Positions 1-6,696 of a DNA stretch of 8,761 nt are shown piece by piece. The notes below the pieces were generated by a model, which made no database searches, was not told the origin of the DNA, and saw only the letters and a list, made by a program, of their open reading frames with translations. The translations under genes and the position numbers were made by a program. The first letter of the stretch is position 1, and every line of letters begins with the position of its first letter. The stretch lies in NCBI GenBank assembly GCA_028819675.1, contig JAPPKT010000106.1, positions 1 through 8,761 of the forward strand, written 5' to 3'. The DNA comes from Caldilineaceae bacterium (GTDB lineage: Bacteria; Chloroflexota; Anaerolineae; Caldilineales; Caldilineaceae).

Positions 1-1
1 C

Positions 2-979
2 AGCCCCCTTTGCCTGGGCTGCATGAACTTCGGCAGAAGAACCACGCCGGAAGACTCATATGACATTATCGACAGGTCGCTGGACGCTGGCCTTAACTTC
101 CTGGACACCGCCAACGTCTACAGTCGCGGCCGCAGCGAAGAGATTACTGGCGAGGCCCTGAAGCGCAACGGCAGCCGCAGCCGCATCGTATTGGCCACCA
201 AAGTACATGGCCGCATGGACGACGACGACCCCAACGCCGCCGGCAGCAGCCGCCGCCACATCATCGAACAGTGCGAAGCCAGCCTCAAACGCCTGCAGAC
301 CGACTACATCGACATCTATCAGATTCACCGGCCCCGCCCGGAAATAGCCATCGACGAGACCTTGCGCGCCCTCGACGATCTCGTGCGCTCCGGCAAAGTT
401 CGCTATCTCGGCACCAGCACCTTCGCCGCCTGGCAGGTCGTGGAGTCCCTCTGGGCCGCCAAGGAGCTGGGCCTGAACCGCTTCGTATCCGAGCAGCCGC
501 CCTATAACATCCTCGACCGGCGCATCGAACGCGAACTGATCCCGATGGCCCAGACCTACGGCATCGGCCTCATCCCATGGAGCCCGCTGGGCGGGGGCCT
601 TCTGACCGGCAAGTATACGCGCAACCGGCCGGCCCCTGAAGGCGCCCGCTTTTCCGATACAACCCTTGAGGCGCGCCTGGCCCGACGCTATACCGATGGC
701 GTCTTTGACGTGACCGAAGGCCTCCTGCCCCTGGCACAAGCCAAGGGTTGTACCTTGTCCCAGTTGGCCCTGGCCTGGTGTGCAGAGCAACCGGGCGTCA
801 CCAGTCCTATAATCGGCCCCCGCACGATGGAACAGTTGGAAGACAACCTCGGCGCCCTCGAAGTCGAAATCACAATAGAGGACCGACAGAGAATCGACGA
901 GCTTGTCCCGCCCGGCCGCATGGTCAGCCCTTTCTACGAGGCCGACTTTGGCCCCAACCAACACCGTGCGACTGTTTAG
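2..979 (+). CDS. Aldo/keto reductase, copy 1 (5' partial)
   Basis: NAD(P)H-dependent aldo/keto reductase of the (beta/alpha)8 barrel superfamily, probably reducing a carbonyl group on a small aldehyde, ketone or sugar; the substrate is unknown. The reading frame is open to the left edge: codons 2-22 read SPLCLGC, matching the same segment of the downstream paralog. The ATG at 23 is therefore internal (it replaces a Trp in copy 2), and about 13 N-terminal residues lie outside the window. The catalytic tetrad is visible: Asp at 104-106 and Tyr at 119-121 (FLDTANVY), Lys at 200-202 (LATK), His at 326-328 (YQIHRP). The C-terminal nucleotide-binding signature (SPIIGPRTMEQLEDNL) is intact. The protein is soluble, with no signal peptide or membrane segment seen. 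It ends at TAG, 124-130 bases before its paralog. The family call is firm; the substrate is not inferable. Confidence 0.93.
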   Translation, partial: SPLCLGCMNFGRRTTPEDSYDIIDRSLDAGLNFLDTANVYSRGRSEEITGEALKRNGSRSRIVLATKVHGRMDDDDPNAAGSSRRHIIEQCEASLKRLQTDYIDIYQIHRPRPEIAIDETLRALDDLVRSGKVRYLGTSTFAAWQVVESLWAAKELGLNRFVSEQPPYNILDRRIERELIPMAQTYGIGLIPWSPLGGGLLTGKYTRNRPAPEGARFSDTTLEARLARRYTDGVFDVTEGLLPLAQAKGCTLSQLALAWCAEQPGVTSPIIGPRTMEQLEDNLGALEVEITIEDRQRIDELVPPGRMVSPFYEADFGPNQHRATV

Positions 980-1006
980 CCTCGATTGACCGTACAGAGA
1001 TGGGAC

Positions 1007-1033
1007 TTAACAACGACCCAAACTGCCTATACA
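1007..1033 (+). promoter_or_regulatory. Weak candidate promoter for aldo/keto reductase copy 2
   Basis: The gap between the two reductase genes holds a possible -35 box TTAACA (1007-1012) and a -10 box TATACA (1028-1033), separated by 15 bases. That is slightly shorter than the usual 16-18. It is the best sigma-70-like pair I see in this gap, but such matches arise by chance, and the two genes could equally be cotranscribed from upstream. No convincing terminator hairpin was seen between them. Confidence 0.2.
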
Positions 1034-1109
1034 CTGTAGACCGGATCTGATTTCGCAATCTGCAAGCCAGGGCGTTGAAAGAGATTCTCTACCCGCAAAG
1101 GATATGTTG

Positions 1110-2126
1110 ATGGAGTACCGAAACTTCGGCCGCACCGGAATGAAGGTCAGCCCCCTTTGCCTGGGCTGTTGGAACTTCGGGGAGCGTACCTCCCCGGAAG
1201 ACTCCTACGCAATCGTAGACCGTGCCTTGGACGCCGGTCTGAACTTCCTCGATACCGCAAACGTCTACGGCTGGGGCCGTAGCGAGGAAATCACCGGCGA
1301 GGCGCTGAAGAGAAACGGCAGCCGCAGCCGCATCGTACTCGCCACTAAATTCCACGGTAGAATGAATGACGACGACCCCAACGCCGCGGGGAGTAGCCGC
1401 CGCCACATAATCGAACAGTGCGAAGCCAGCCTCAAACGACTGCAGACAGATTACATCGACATCTACCAGACACACCGGCCCCGCCCTGACACCGCCATCG
1501 ACGAGACTCTACGCGCCCTTGATGACCTGGTGCGGTCGGGCAAGGTCCGCTATCTCGGCAGCAGCACCTACGCAGCCTGGCAGTTCGTCGAGTCACTCTG
1601 GGTCGCCAAGGAGCTGGGCCTTAACCGCTTCGTTTCCGAACAACCGCCCTACCATATCCTCGACCGCCGTATCGAAAGAGGACTGGTCCCGATGGCCTTG
1701 ACCTACGGCGTCGGTCTCATTCCCTGGAGCCCGCTCGCCGGCGGCCTTCTCACCGGCAAGTACACACGCGGCGGCGCCGCGCCGCAAGGGTCGCGCTACG
1801 CCACCGCTGAGGAGGGCCCGCCCAGTTCCCGCCGCCTCAACGACGACGTCTACCGCGTCAACGAGGGCCTTCTGCCGCTGGCAAACGCCAAGGGTTGTAC
1901 CATTTCCCAGCTGGCCATCGCCTGGTGCGTTCACCAACCGGGAATCACCAGTCCAATCCTGGGCCCCCGTACGATGGAACAGTTGGAAGACAACCTCGGC
2001 GCACTCGACGTAACCGTCACCGATGAGGATCGCCGGCGTATCGACGAACTGGTCCCGCCGGGTCGCATGGTTAGCCCCTTCTACGAGGCAGACTTCGGTC
2101 CCAGCCAACATCGCTCTTTTGTCTGA
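1110..2126 (+). CDS. Aldo/keto reductase, copy 2 (complete)
   Basis: Full-length (338 aa) NAD(P)H-dependent aldo/keto reductase, tandem paralog of the upstream gene and probably cytosolic. Two in-frame ATGs exist, at 1104 and 1110. I chose 1110 because AAAGGA at 1097-1102 lies 7 bases before it but only 1 base before 1104, and because MEYRNFGRTG is the usual family N-terminus. Catalytic tetrad: Asp48, Tyr53, Lys80, His122. Near the C-terminus, SPILGPRTMEQLEDNL is the cofactor-binding segment. Against copy 1 it aligns over 318 residues without a gap, with about 60 differences by hand count. Residues around 80-115 are nearly identical. Differences concentrate in the loop at about 222-246, after GKYTR, which in this family lies near the active-site mouth, so the two may differ in substrate. 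Substrate and physiological role are unknown. Confidence 0.95.
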   Translation: MEYRNFGRTGMKVSPLCLGCWNFGERTSPEDSYAIVDRALDAGLNFLDTANVYGWGRSEEITGEALKRNGSRSRIVLATKFHGRMNDDDPNAAGSSRRHIIEQCEASLKRLQTDYIDIYQTHRPRPDTAIDETLRALDDLVRSGKVRYLGSSTYAAWQFVESLWVAKELGLNRFVSEQPPYHILDRRIERGLVPMALTYGVGLIPWSPLAGGLLTGKYTRGGAAPQGSRYATAEEGPPSSRRLNDDVYRVNEGLLPLANAKGCTISQLAIAWCVHQPGITSPILGPRTMEQLEDNLGALDVTVTDEDRRRIDELVPPGRMVSPFYEADFGPSQHRSFV

Positions 2127-2273
2127 TCGACTTTTTCCGGGCTGGCGAGCCATCCAGGTGCTAGTATATGATATTTATTGCCAGAACGCGGTCGGGCAAG
2201 ACAATCGCAGCCACTGATGCCTGGCTGAAGCGTTTCCAAGCTGATGGTCAAACTCTGATTCTCGCCTGATTCC
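2127..2273 (+). promoter_or_regulatory. Leader region of larB with a candidate -10 box
   Basis: This 147-base gap precedes the larBEC genes. An AT-rich patch contains TATGAT (2167-2172), a good -10 hexamer, but the best -35 at normal spacing (TGGCGA, 2143-2148, 18-base spacer) is poor. A small inverted repeat, CAGCCA (2208-2213) and TGGCTG (2222-2227) with an 8-base loop, lies in the would-be leader. No T-run follows it, so it does not look like a terminator. I recognise no riboswitch and no obvious repressor operator. If the promoter is real, the leader is about 95 bases. Confidence 0.3.
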
Positions 2274-3113
2274 ATGAATGAATCCCAGTTGGAAGCTCTG
2301 CTATCGGAAGTAGCCGGCGGATCTATGACCATAGATGCCGCCCTCAACCGGCTGCGTGCATTGCCCTTCGAGACCCTCGAAGGCGTGGCGACCTTGGACC
2401 ATCACCGCCTGCTCCGCACCGGCTTCCCGGAAGTCATCTACTGCGAGGGCAAGACCGCCGAGCAGGTCGCCTTGATATCCGAACGCCTGGCAGCCCAGTC
2501 TACCCGGCTACTCGGAACCCGCGCAACGGAGGCGCAGTTTGAAGCAGCCTCCCGGCGTGTGCCCGATCTGGCGTGGCATGAACAGGCGCGTTGTCTTTGG
2601 TTGGATCGCGAACCGGCCTCCGACTTGAAGACCGGCGTCATGGTCCTGTGCGCGGGCACGAGCGATCTGCCCGTCCTCGAGGAGGCCTCCTTAACCCTTA
2701 GGCTGATGGGGCATGACCCCCACAAGGTCACCGATGTGGGCGTCGCCGGACTTCATCGCCTTTTCCCTCACATCCCGGCCCTGCAACAGGCAAACGTCGT
2801 CATCGTTATCGCCGGCATGGAAGGCGCACTCGCATCGGTCGTGGCCGGGCTGACCCAGGCGCCGGTCATAGCGGTACCGACCAGCGTCGGCTATGGCGTC
2901 AACTTCGGCGGCGTCGCCGCCCTTCTTGCCATGCTCAACGGTTGCGCATCGGGAATGGCCGTGGTAAACATCGACAACGGCTACGGCGCGGCCCACATGG
3001 CCGCACTGATTAACGACAAGATCGAGAACAACTCCTCTTCTTCGACTAACGGAGTCGCGCCAGCCAGTTACGACGTGCGCACAGCAGCCGGACCCCTGTC
3101 AGGGCCAGAGTGA
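2274..3113 (+). CDS. larB: LarB: pyridinium-3,5-biscarboxylic acid mononucleotide synthase
   Basis: First enzyme of nickel-pincer nucleotide cofactor synthesis. LarB carboxylates the pyridinium ring of nicotinic acid adenine dinucleotide and cleaves the phosphoanhydride, releasing AMP and pyridinium-3,5-biscarboxylic acid mononucleotide. The 279-aa protein has a helical N-terminal part (about 1-85) and a C-terminal PurE-like domain. Visible LarB motifs are DVGVAGLHRL (154-163), IAGMEGALASVVAGL (179-193), PVIAVPTSVGYG (197-208) and LNGCASG followed by VVNIDNGYGAA (221-240). Cys224 lies where the family has the cysteine implicated in attack on the pyridinium ring. The last 28 residues (Ser-rich, then Pro/Ala-rich) are a nonconserved tail. 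The ATG at 2274 is the first start after an in-frame stop at 2256; no clear Shine-Dalgarno precedes it. Four bases separate its stop from larE, so the two are probably translationally linked. Confidence 0.95.
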   Translation: MNESQLEALLSEVAGGSMTIDAALNRLRALPFETLEGVATLDHHRLLRTGFPEVIYCEGKTAEQVALISERLAAQSTRLLGTRATEAQFEAASRRVPDLAWHEQARCLWLDREPASDLKTGVMVLCAGTSDLPVLEEASLTLRLMGHDPHKVTDVGVAGLHRLFPHIPALQQANVVIVIAGMEGALASVVAGLTQAPVIAVPTSVGYGVNFGGVAALLAMLNGCASGMAVVNIDNGYGAAHMAALINDKIENNSSSSTNGVAPASYDVRTAAGPLSGPE

Positions 3114-3117
3114 CAAA

Positions 3118-4041
3118 ATGAAACAATACGCAAGCCATACGACCCCACCAACCCTCACTGCCGAAACAGCCGCCAAACTGGACACGATGCGCGCAGCCCT
3201 GCGCGCCTACGGGTCGGTCATCGTCGCATACTCCGGTGGCGTCGACAGCGCCGTCGTCATGGCGGTCGCCTACCAGGAGTTGGGCGGAAGGTCCCTCACG
3301 GCAGGCGACGGCAACGGCGCGCTCGCCTGCATCGGCGTCTCGCCCAGCTACCCGGCCCGCGAAATGCGTGACGCAGTTGCACTCGCCGACGACATCGGTG
3401 TGCCCTACCGACTCGTCGAGACCGAGGAGTATCTCGACCCCAACTACGCCGCCAACCCCAACAACCGCTGCTACTTCTGTAAGTCGGAGCTTCACAATCG
3501 GCTCCACGAAATCCTTCAGCAGGAGGACTGGGGCATCGTCTGCGACGGCACAAACGCCAGCGACATGGGCGATGACCGTCCCGGCATGATTGCGGCGCGA
3601 GAGCGCGGCGTGCGCTCCCCTCTATTGGAGGCGGGCATCACCAAGCCCGAAGTCCGCGACATCGCTAGACACCTGGGCCTGCCGGTCTGGGACAAGCCCG
3701 CCATGGCCTGTCTTTCCTCCCGCGTGCCCCACGGCACTCCGATCGACCCGCAACTGCTCCGCCAGATCGAAGCCGCCGAAGACGTCCTCGTCGCCCTCGG
3801 TCTGCGCCAGTTCCGCGTCCGCCACCACGGCGAGATCGCCCGCCTCGAACTGCCGCCCGATGACTTTTCAACCGTCCTCGCTCACTTCGAAGACATCGAC
3901 GCCGGCATCAAATCCGCCGGCTATCGCTATGTCACCCTCGACCTGGCCGGTTTCCGCAGCGGCGGCCTCAACGCAACCGCCAACGGCCACGCCGATACCA
4001 CTCTCATATCCGTCGACGAACTGATGTCTTTTCGCCAGTAA
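3118..4041 (+). CDS. larE: LarE: ATP-dependent sulfur transferase for nickel-pincer nucleotide
   Basis: LarE activates the carboxylates of the LarB product by adenylylation and replaces an oxygen with sulfur twice, giving pyridinium-3,5-bisthiocarboxylic acid mononucleotide. The 307-aa protein carries the PP-loop SGGVDS (39-44) of the ATP-pyrophosphatase fold. NPNNRCYFCK (113-122) supplies Cys118 and Cys121, and KPAMACLSSR (193-202) supplies Cys198. The single-cysteine type (Lactobacillus plantarum) sacrifices the Cys equivalent to 198. The three-cysteine pattern seen here matches homologs that bind a [4Fe-4S] cluster and can act catalytically, so I infer the latter. A Gly-rich stretch at about 59-68 looks like a loop insertion. 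The start at 3118 is 4 bases after the larB stop, with a weak GAG at 3108-3110; Met24 is a possible alternative start, still upstream of the PP-loop. Confidence 0.95.
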   Translation: MKQYASHTTPPTLTAETAAKLDTMRAALRAYGSVIVAYSGGVDSAVVMAVAYQELGGRSLTAGDGNGALACIGVSPSYPAREMRDAVALADDIGVPYRLVETEEYLDPNYAANPNNRCYFCKSELHNRLHEILQQEDWGIVCDGTNASDMGDDRPGMIAARERGVRSPLLEAGITKPEVRDIARHLGLPVWDKPAMACLSSRVPHGTPIDPQLLRQIEAAEDVLVALGLRQFRVRHHGEIARLELPPDDFSTVLAHFEDIDAGIKSAGYRYVTLDLAGFRSGGLNATANGHADTTLISVDELMSFRQ

Positions 4042-4085
4042 ACTGTTTTGCCCCACTAACCACTGACGTTCGACTACTCCCCGCA

Positions 4086-5303
4086 ATGCCTGTCGCCTAC
4101 CTCGACACCCCATCAGGAATCTCCGGCGATATTTTCCTCGGCTGCCTTGTAGACGCCGGCTGGCCGCTCGACTCACTCCACAAAACCGTCGACAGCCTGA
4201 ACCTTCCCTTTGGCAGTTGGAGCATTAAAACCCAACCGGCAATGCAAAGAGGAATCCGGGCCACGCGCGTTGACGTCGACGTAAGTGACGAGACCGCCGA
4301 ACGCCATCTGGCCGACGTGCTGAAGATTATCGACGCTGCAACACTGCCTGCCGAGGTCAAGCGCCGCGCCGGCGCCGTCTTCACCCGTTTGGCCGAGGCC
4401 GAAGCGCACATCCACGGCACGACAACCGAAGCCGTCCACTTTCACGAAGTCGGCGCCCTCGACGCCATCATCGACATCGTCGGCGTCTGCGCCGGACTGC
4501 ATGAGCTCGCCGTCGATACTCTTTACGCCTCCCCGCTCCCGCTTGGTGCAGGTTGGGCCAATTCAATGCACGGCCGCATCCCCCTGCCAGCGCCGGCCAC
4601 TCTCGAACTGCTGGCCGCCGTCAACGCGCCTACAGTTCCCGCGCCTGGCCCCGGCGAGCTGGTGACACCAACCGGCGCCGCGCTCCTGGCAGAGCTGGCG
4701 CTTTTCCGTCAACCGGAAATTCGTCTGAGCACTATCGGCTACGGCGCCGGTCAAAAGCAGTTCGACTGGCCCAACGTCGCAAGAATCTGGCTGGGAGACG
4801 AACTGGCCGAAAAGCCGAATCTGAACACCCGCGAACCCACCGAGTCTCTCCTCGTGCTCGAGACCAACATCGATGACATGAATCCGGAGCTCTACGAACC
4901 CGTGCAGCGCCGCCTCTTCGACGCCGGCGCCCTCGACGTCTGGACAACAGCCATCGGAATGAAGAAAGCCCGACCTGGCACGCTTCTCAAAGTCCTCGCC
5001 GCGCCTGCCGATGAATCAAATCTCGCCTCGCTCCTCCTGCGCGAAACAACCACGCTCGGCGTCCGCGTATATCCAGTACGCCGCCACGTAGCCGAACGCG
5101 CTTTGAAGACAGTCGCGACCTCCTTTGGCCCTGTACGGGTCAAGGTGAAACGCGTCGAAGGCGAGGTCGTCGGCGCCAAACCCGAGTTCGAGGACTGTCA
5201 AGCCCTGGCCGAAGCCACCGGCAAGCCACTGCCTACCGTGTATGCCGCCGCGCTCGCAGCCGCTTCGCCTCTGGTCGACTCCAACTCCGGTCCCGACGGC
5301 TGA
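4086..5303 (+). CDS. larC: LarC: nickel insertion protein (cyclometallase), single ORF
   Basis: LarC completes the nickel-pincer nucleotide by inserting Ni into the bis-thiocarboxylate pyridinium mononucleotide in a CTP-dependent reaction. The 405-aa protein starts with the family signature YLDTPSGISGD (5-15). It contains the conserved HFHEVGALDAIIDIVG (118-133), rich in candidate metal ligands, then TPTGAALLAEL (194-204), LETNIDDMNPELY (258-270), MKKARPGTLLKVL (292-304) and the C-terminal KPEFEDC (365-371). In L. plantarum larC is split into two frames joined by ribosomal frameshifting; here the N- and C-terminal halves lie in one uninterrupted frame. The ATG at 4086 fits the family N-terminus; no Shine-Dalgarno is visible in the 44-base gap after larE. 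The Nudix gene begins 16 bases after the stop. Confidence 0.95.
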   Translation: MPVAYLDTPSGISGDIFLGCLVDAGWPLDSLHKTVDSLNLPFGSWSIKTQPAMQRGIRATRVDVDVSDETAERHLADVLKIIDAATLPAEVKRRAGAVFTRLAEAEAHIHGTTTEAVHFHEVGALDAIIDIVGVCAGLHELAVDTLYASPLPLGAGWANSMHGRIPLPAPATLELLAAVNAPTVPAPGPGELVTPTGAALLAELALFRQPEIRLSTIGYGAGQKQFDWPNVARIWLGDELAEKPNLNTREPTESLLVLETNIDDMNPELYEPVQRRLFDAGALDVWTTAIGMKKARPGTLLKVLAAPADESNLASLLLRETTTLGVRVYPVRRHVAERALKTVATSFGPVRVKVKRVEGEVVGAKPEFEDCQALAEATGKPLPTVYAAALAAASPLVDSNSGPDG

Positions 5304-5312
5304 GAGGAAGGA
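5304..5312 (+). promoter_or_regulatory. Ribosome binding site of the Nudix gene, abutting larC stop
   Basis: The purine run GAGGAAGGA begins (as GAGG) immediately after the larC TGA. AAGGA ends 7 bases before TTG 5320 but 16 bases before ATG 5329. This decides the start in favour of the TTG codon and suggests that translation of the Nudix gene is coupled to, or at least cotranscribed with, larC. Confidence 0.6.
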
Positions 5313-5319
5313 AGCGAAG

Positions 5320-5757
5320 TTGCCTGCTATGGAGAAGTTCGTGCCAAAGGTGGCGCCAGTCGTCCTGCGTCGGCGAGAAGAATTGGAAATCCTTGCCTTC
5401 CGCCATCCCCGCGGCGGTACGCAGCTGGTTAAGGGAACGTGGGAATACGGCGAAAGCGGGGAAGATGCCTCGCTGCGCGAACTGGCCGAGGAATCCGGCA
5501 TTGACAACGCTAGCGTTGTCAAAGCCCTCGGCCAGCTCTCCTTCAGAGGCATCAGACAGCACTGGCACTTCTATCTGTGCCATGTTCCAGGTGATTTGCC
5601 CGATAGCTGGTCCTTCTTTACCCAGGATGGCGGCGGGCACCTGTTCGACTTCTTCTGGCACGGGCTCAATGAGCCGCCTGGCCGCGGCTGGCACGCCGAC
5701 TTTCGACGCGCCCTGTTCTTCCTCCGCCGGCGATTTCAGGAAGAAGAACAGCTATGA
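5320..5757 (+). CDS. Nudix hydrolase
   Basis: Small (145 aa) Nudix-fold hydrolase, expected to cleave a nucleoside diphosphate linked to another moiety using Mg2+ or Mn2+. A complete Nudix box, GX5EX7REUXEEXGU, spans residues 39-61: Gly39, Glu45, Arg53-Glu54-Leu55, Glu57-Glu58, Gly60-Ile61. The C-terminal part is rich in aromatics (WHFY, WSFF, FDFFWH), a pattern I associate with a conserved but uncharacterised Nudix subgroup. A TTG start at 5320 is preferred on Shine-Dalgarno spacing; ATG 5329 would remove three residues and is the alternative. An upstream in-frame ATG at 5242 would overlap larC by 62 bases and add a non-Nudix N-terminus, so I reject it. The gene sits directly behind larC, and LarB consumes a dinucleotide, NaAD, so a housekeeping or regulatory link is conceivable but unproven. 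The substrate is unknown. Confidence 0.9.
   Translation: MPAMEKFVPKVAPVVLRRREELEILAFRHPRGGTQLVKGTWEYGESGEDASLRELAEESGIDNASVVKALGQLSFRGIRQHWHFYLCHVPGDLPDSWSFFTQDGGGHLFDFFWHGLNEPPGRGWHADFRRALFFLRRRFQEEEQL
5501..5522. repeat. Perfect 22-base palindrome inside the Nudix gene
   Basis: The left arm TTGACAACGCT is followed directly by its exact reverse complement AGCGTTGTCAA, so all 11 pairs match and no spacer exists. The flanking bases (A on both sides) do not extend it. It encodes residues immediately after the Nudix box (D-N-A-S-V-V-K). In DNA it could be a dimer-binding site; in RNA it would form a short stem of about 9 pairs with a CUAG loop. Confidence 0.85.
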
Positions 5758-5777
5758 TGTCAAAGTCAGACCATTTC

Positions 5778-5783
5778 AAGGAG
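5778..5783 (+). promoter_or_regulatory. Strong ribosome binding site of the third aldo/keto reductase
   Basis: AAGGAG ends 7 bases before ATG 5791. It is the best Shine-Dalgarno sequence in the window and fixes the start of the downstream reductase. Most other genes here (larB, larC, methyltransferase) lack a comparable site. Confidence 0.75.
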
Positions 5784-5790
5784 ATATCTC

Positions 5791-6651
5791 ATGATTCAGC
5801 AACGACCCTTCGGCCGCACTGGCCACAACAGCACCGTAACGCTCTTCGGCGCCGCCGCCATCGGCCGCGTCACCCAAGCCGACGCCGACCGCACCATGGA
5901 GCTGCTGCTCGACTACGGCGTCAATCACATCGACACCGCCGCCAGCTACGGCGATGCCGAGCTCCTTCTCGGTCCCTGGCTCGAAAAGCACCGCGACCGC
6001 TTCTTCTTGGCCACCAAGACCAACGAACGCGAATATGACACAGCCAAGGCCCAAATCCAACTTTCCCTGGAGCGGATGCGAGTCGACCACATCGACCTCA
6101 TCCAATTCCACAACCTGGGTCACCCCGACGACTGGGACACCGCCATGGGCGAAAACGGGGCCCTCGAAGCCGCCAAAGAGGCCCGTGACCAGGGGCTCGT
6201 AAAACACATCGGCGTCACCGGCCACGGCCTCAAAATCGCGGCCTTCCACAACCGCAGCCTTCAGGCCTTCGACTTCGACTCCATCCTGCTACCTTGGAAC
6301 ATCCAGATGAAGCAGAACCCTCAGTACGCCTCAGACTTTGACCGCGTCGTCGGTCTTGCCCGCGAGAGGGGCATCGCCGTGCAGGTCATCAAGTCGCTTC
6401 TTCGCGGCCCCTGGGGAACTACGCCCAAAAACCGCACAACCTGGTACCAGCCCCTGGAGAACCAACCGGACATCGACCGCGCCGTTCACTGGATTCTAGC
6501 CCAGGGCGATCTGTTCCTGAACACGCCAGGTGATATCAACCTGCTGCCCCATGTCCTTGACGCCGCCAGCCGCTTCAACGGCCACGGCCCCAGCGACGAA
6601 GAGATGGCCGCCATGGTCGCCGAACAGAGTATGACGCCGTTGTTCGCCTGA
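5791..6651 (+). CDS. Aldo/keto reductase, divergent subfamily
   Basis: A 286-aa aldo/keto reductase, shorter than and clearly distinct from the two tandem copies at the left of the window; it is not part of that duplication. The catalytic tetrad is present: Asp48 and Tyr53 in [12 protein letters not shown], Lys76 in LATKT, His107 in IQFHNLG. The middle of the barrel has [12 protein letters not shown] (135-146), the usual beta-alpha transition after the catalytic His. [13 protein letters not shown] (197-209) replaces the usual SPL segment. The end of the barrel ([17 protein letters not shown], 243-259) resembles reductases that lack the canonical SxxxGxRxxxQ cofactor motif. Start chosen by AAGGAG seven bases upstream. 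It follows the Nudix gene by 33 bases and precedes the methyltransferase by 45, consistent with one transcript. It is probably a cytosolic NAD(P)H oxidoreductase; substrate unknown. Confidence 0.92.
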   Translation: MIQQRPFGRTGHNSTVTLFGAAAIGRVTQADADRTMELLLDYGVNHIDTAASYGDAELLLGPWLEKHRDRFFLATKTNEREYDTAKAQIQLSLERMRVDHIDLIQFHNLGHPDDWDTAMGENGALEAAKEARDQGLVKHIGVTGHGLKIAAFHNRSLQAFDFDSILLPWNIQMKQNPQYASDFDRVVGLARERGIAVQVIKSLLRGPWGTTPKNRTTWYQPLENQPDIDRAVHWILAQGDLFLNTPGDINLLPHVLDAASRFNGHGPSDEEMAAMVAEQSMTPLFA

Positions 6652-6696
6652 CCGCGACGGCGAAGCACTGCTCTCGCCCGCCGAATCCGCGGCCCG

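Noticed and set aside
56..964. 302-codon open frame antisense to reductase copy 1
   Set aside because: Its low-complexity Ala/Val/Gly composition mirrors the GC-rich codons of the true gene; copy 2 shows only broken equivalents, and the + strand frame has full family motifs.
23..979. ATG at 23 as the true start of the first reductase
   Set aside because: In-frame codons before it (SPLCLGC) match the paralog exactly, and the frame is open to the edge. The gene is cut by the window.
2208..2227. Hairpin CAGCCA/TGGCTG before larB as terminator or riboswitch
   Set aside because: Only six pairs, an 8-base loop, no T-run and no aptamer features that I recognise.
5242..5757. Longer Nudix frame starting inside larC
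   Set aside because: It would overlap larC by 62 bases and add a basic N-terminus unlike Nudix proteins. A good Shine-Dalgarno sequence lies just after the larC stop.
5754..6038. 94-codon frame starting at the Nudix stop
   Set aside because: It becomes Arg/His-rich low complexity where it overlaps the third reductase, which has its own strong ribosome binding site.
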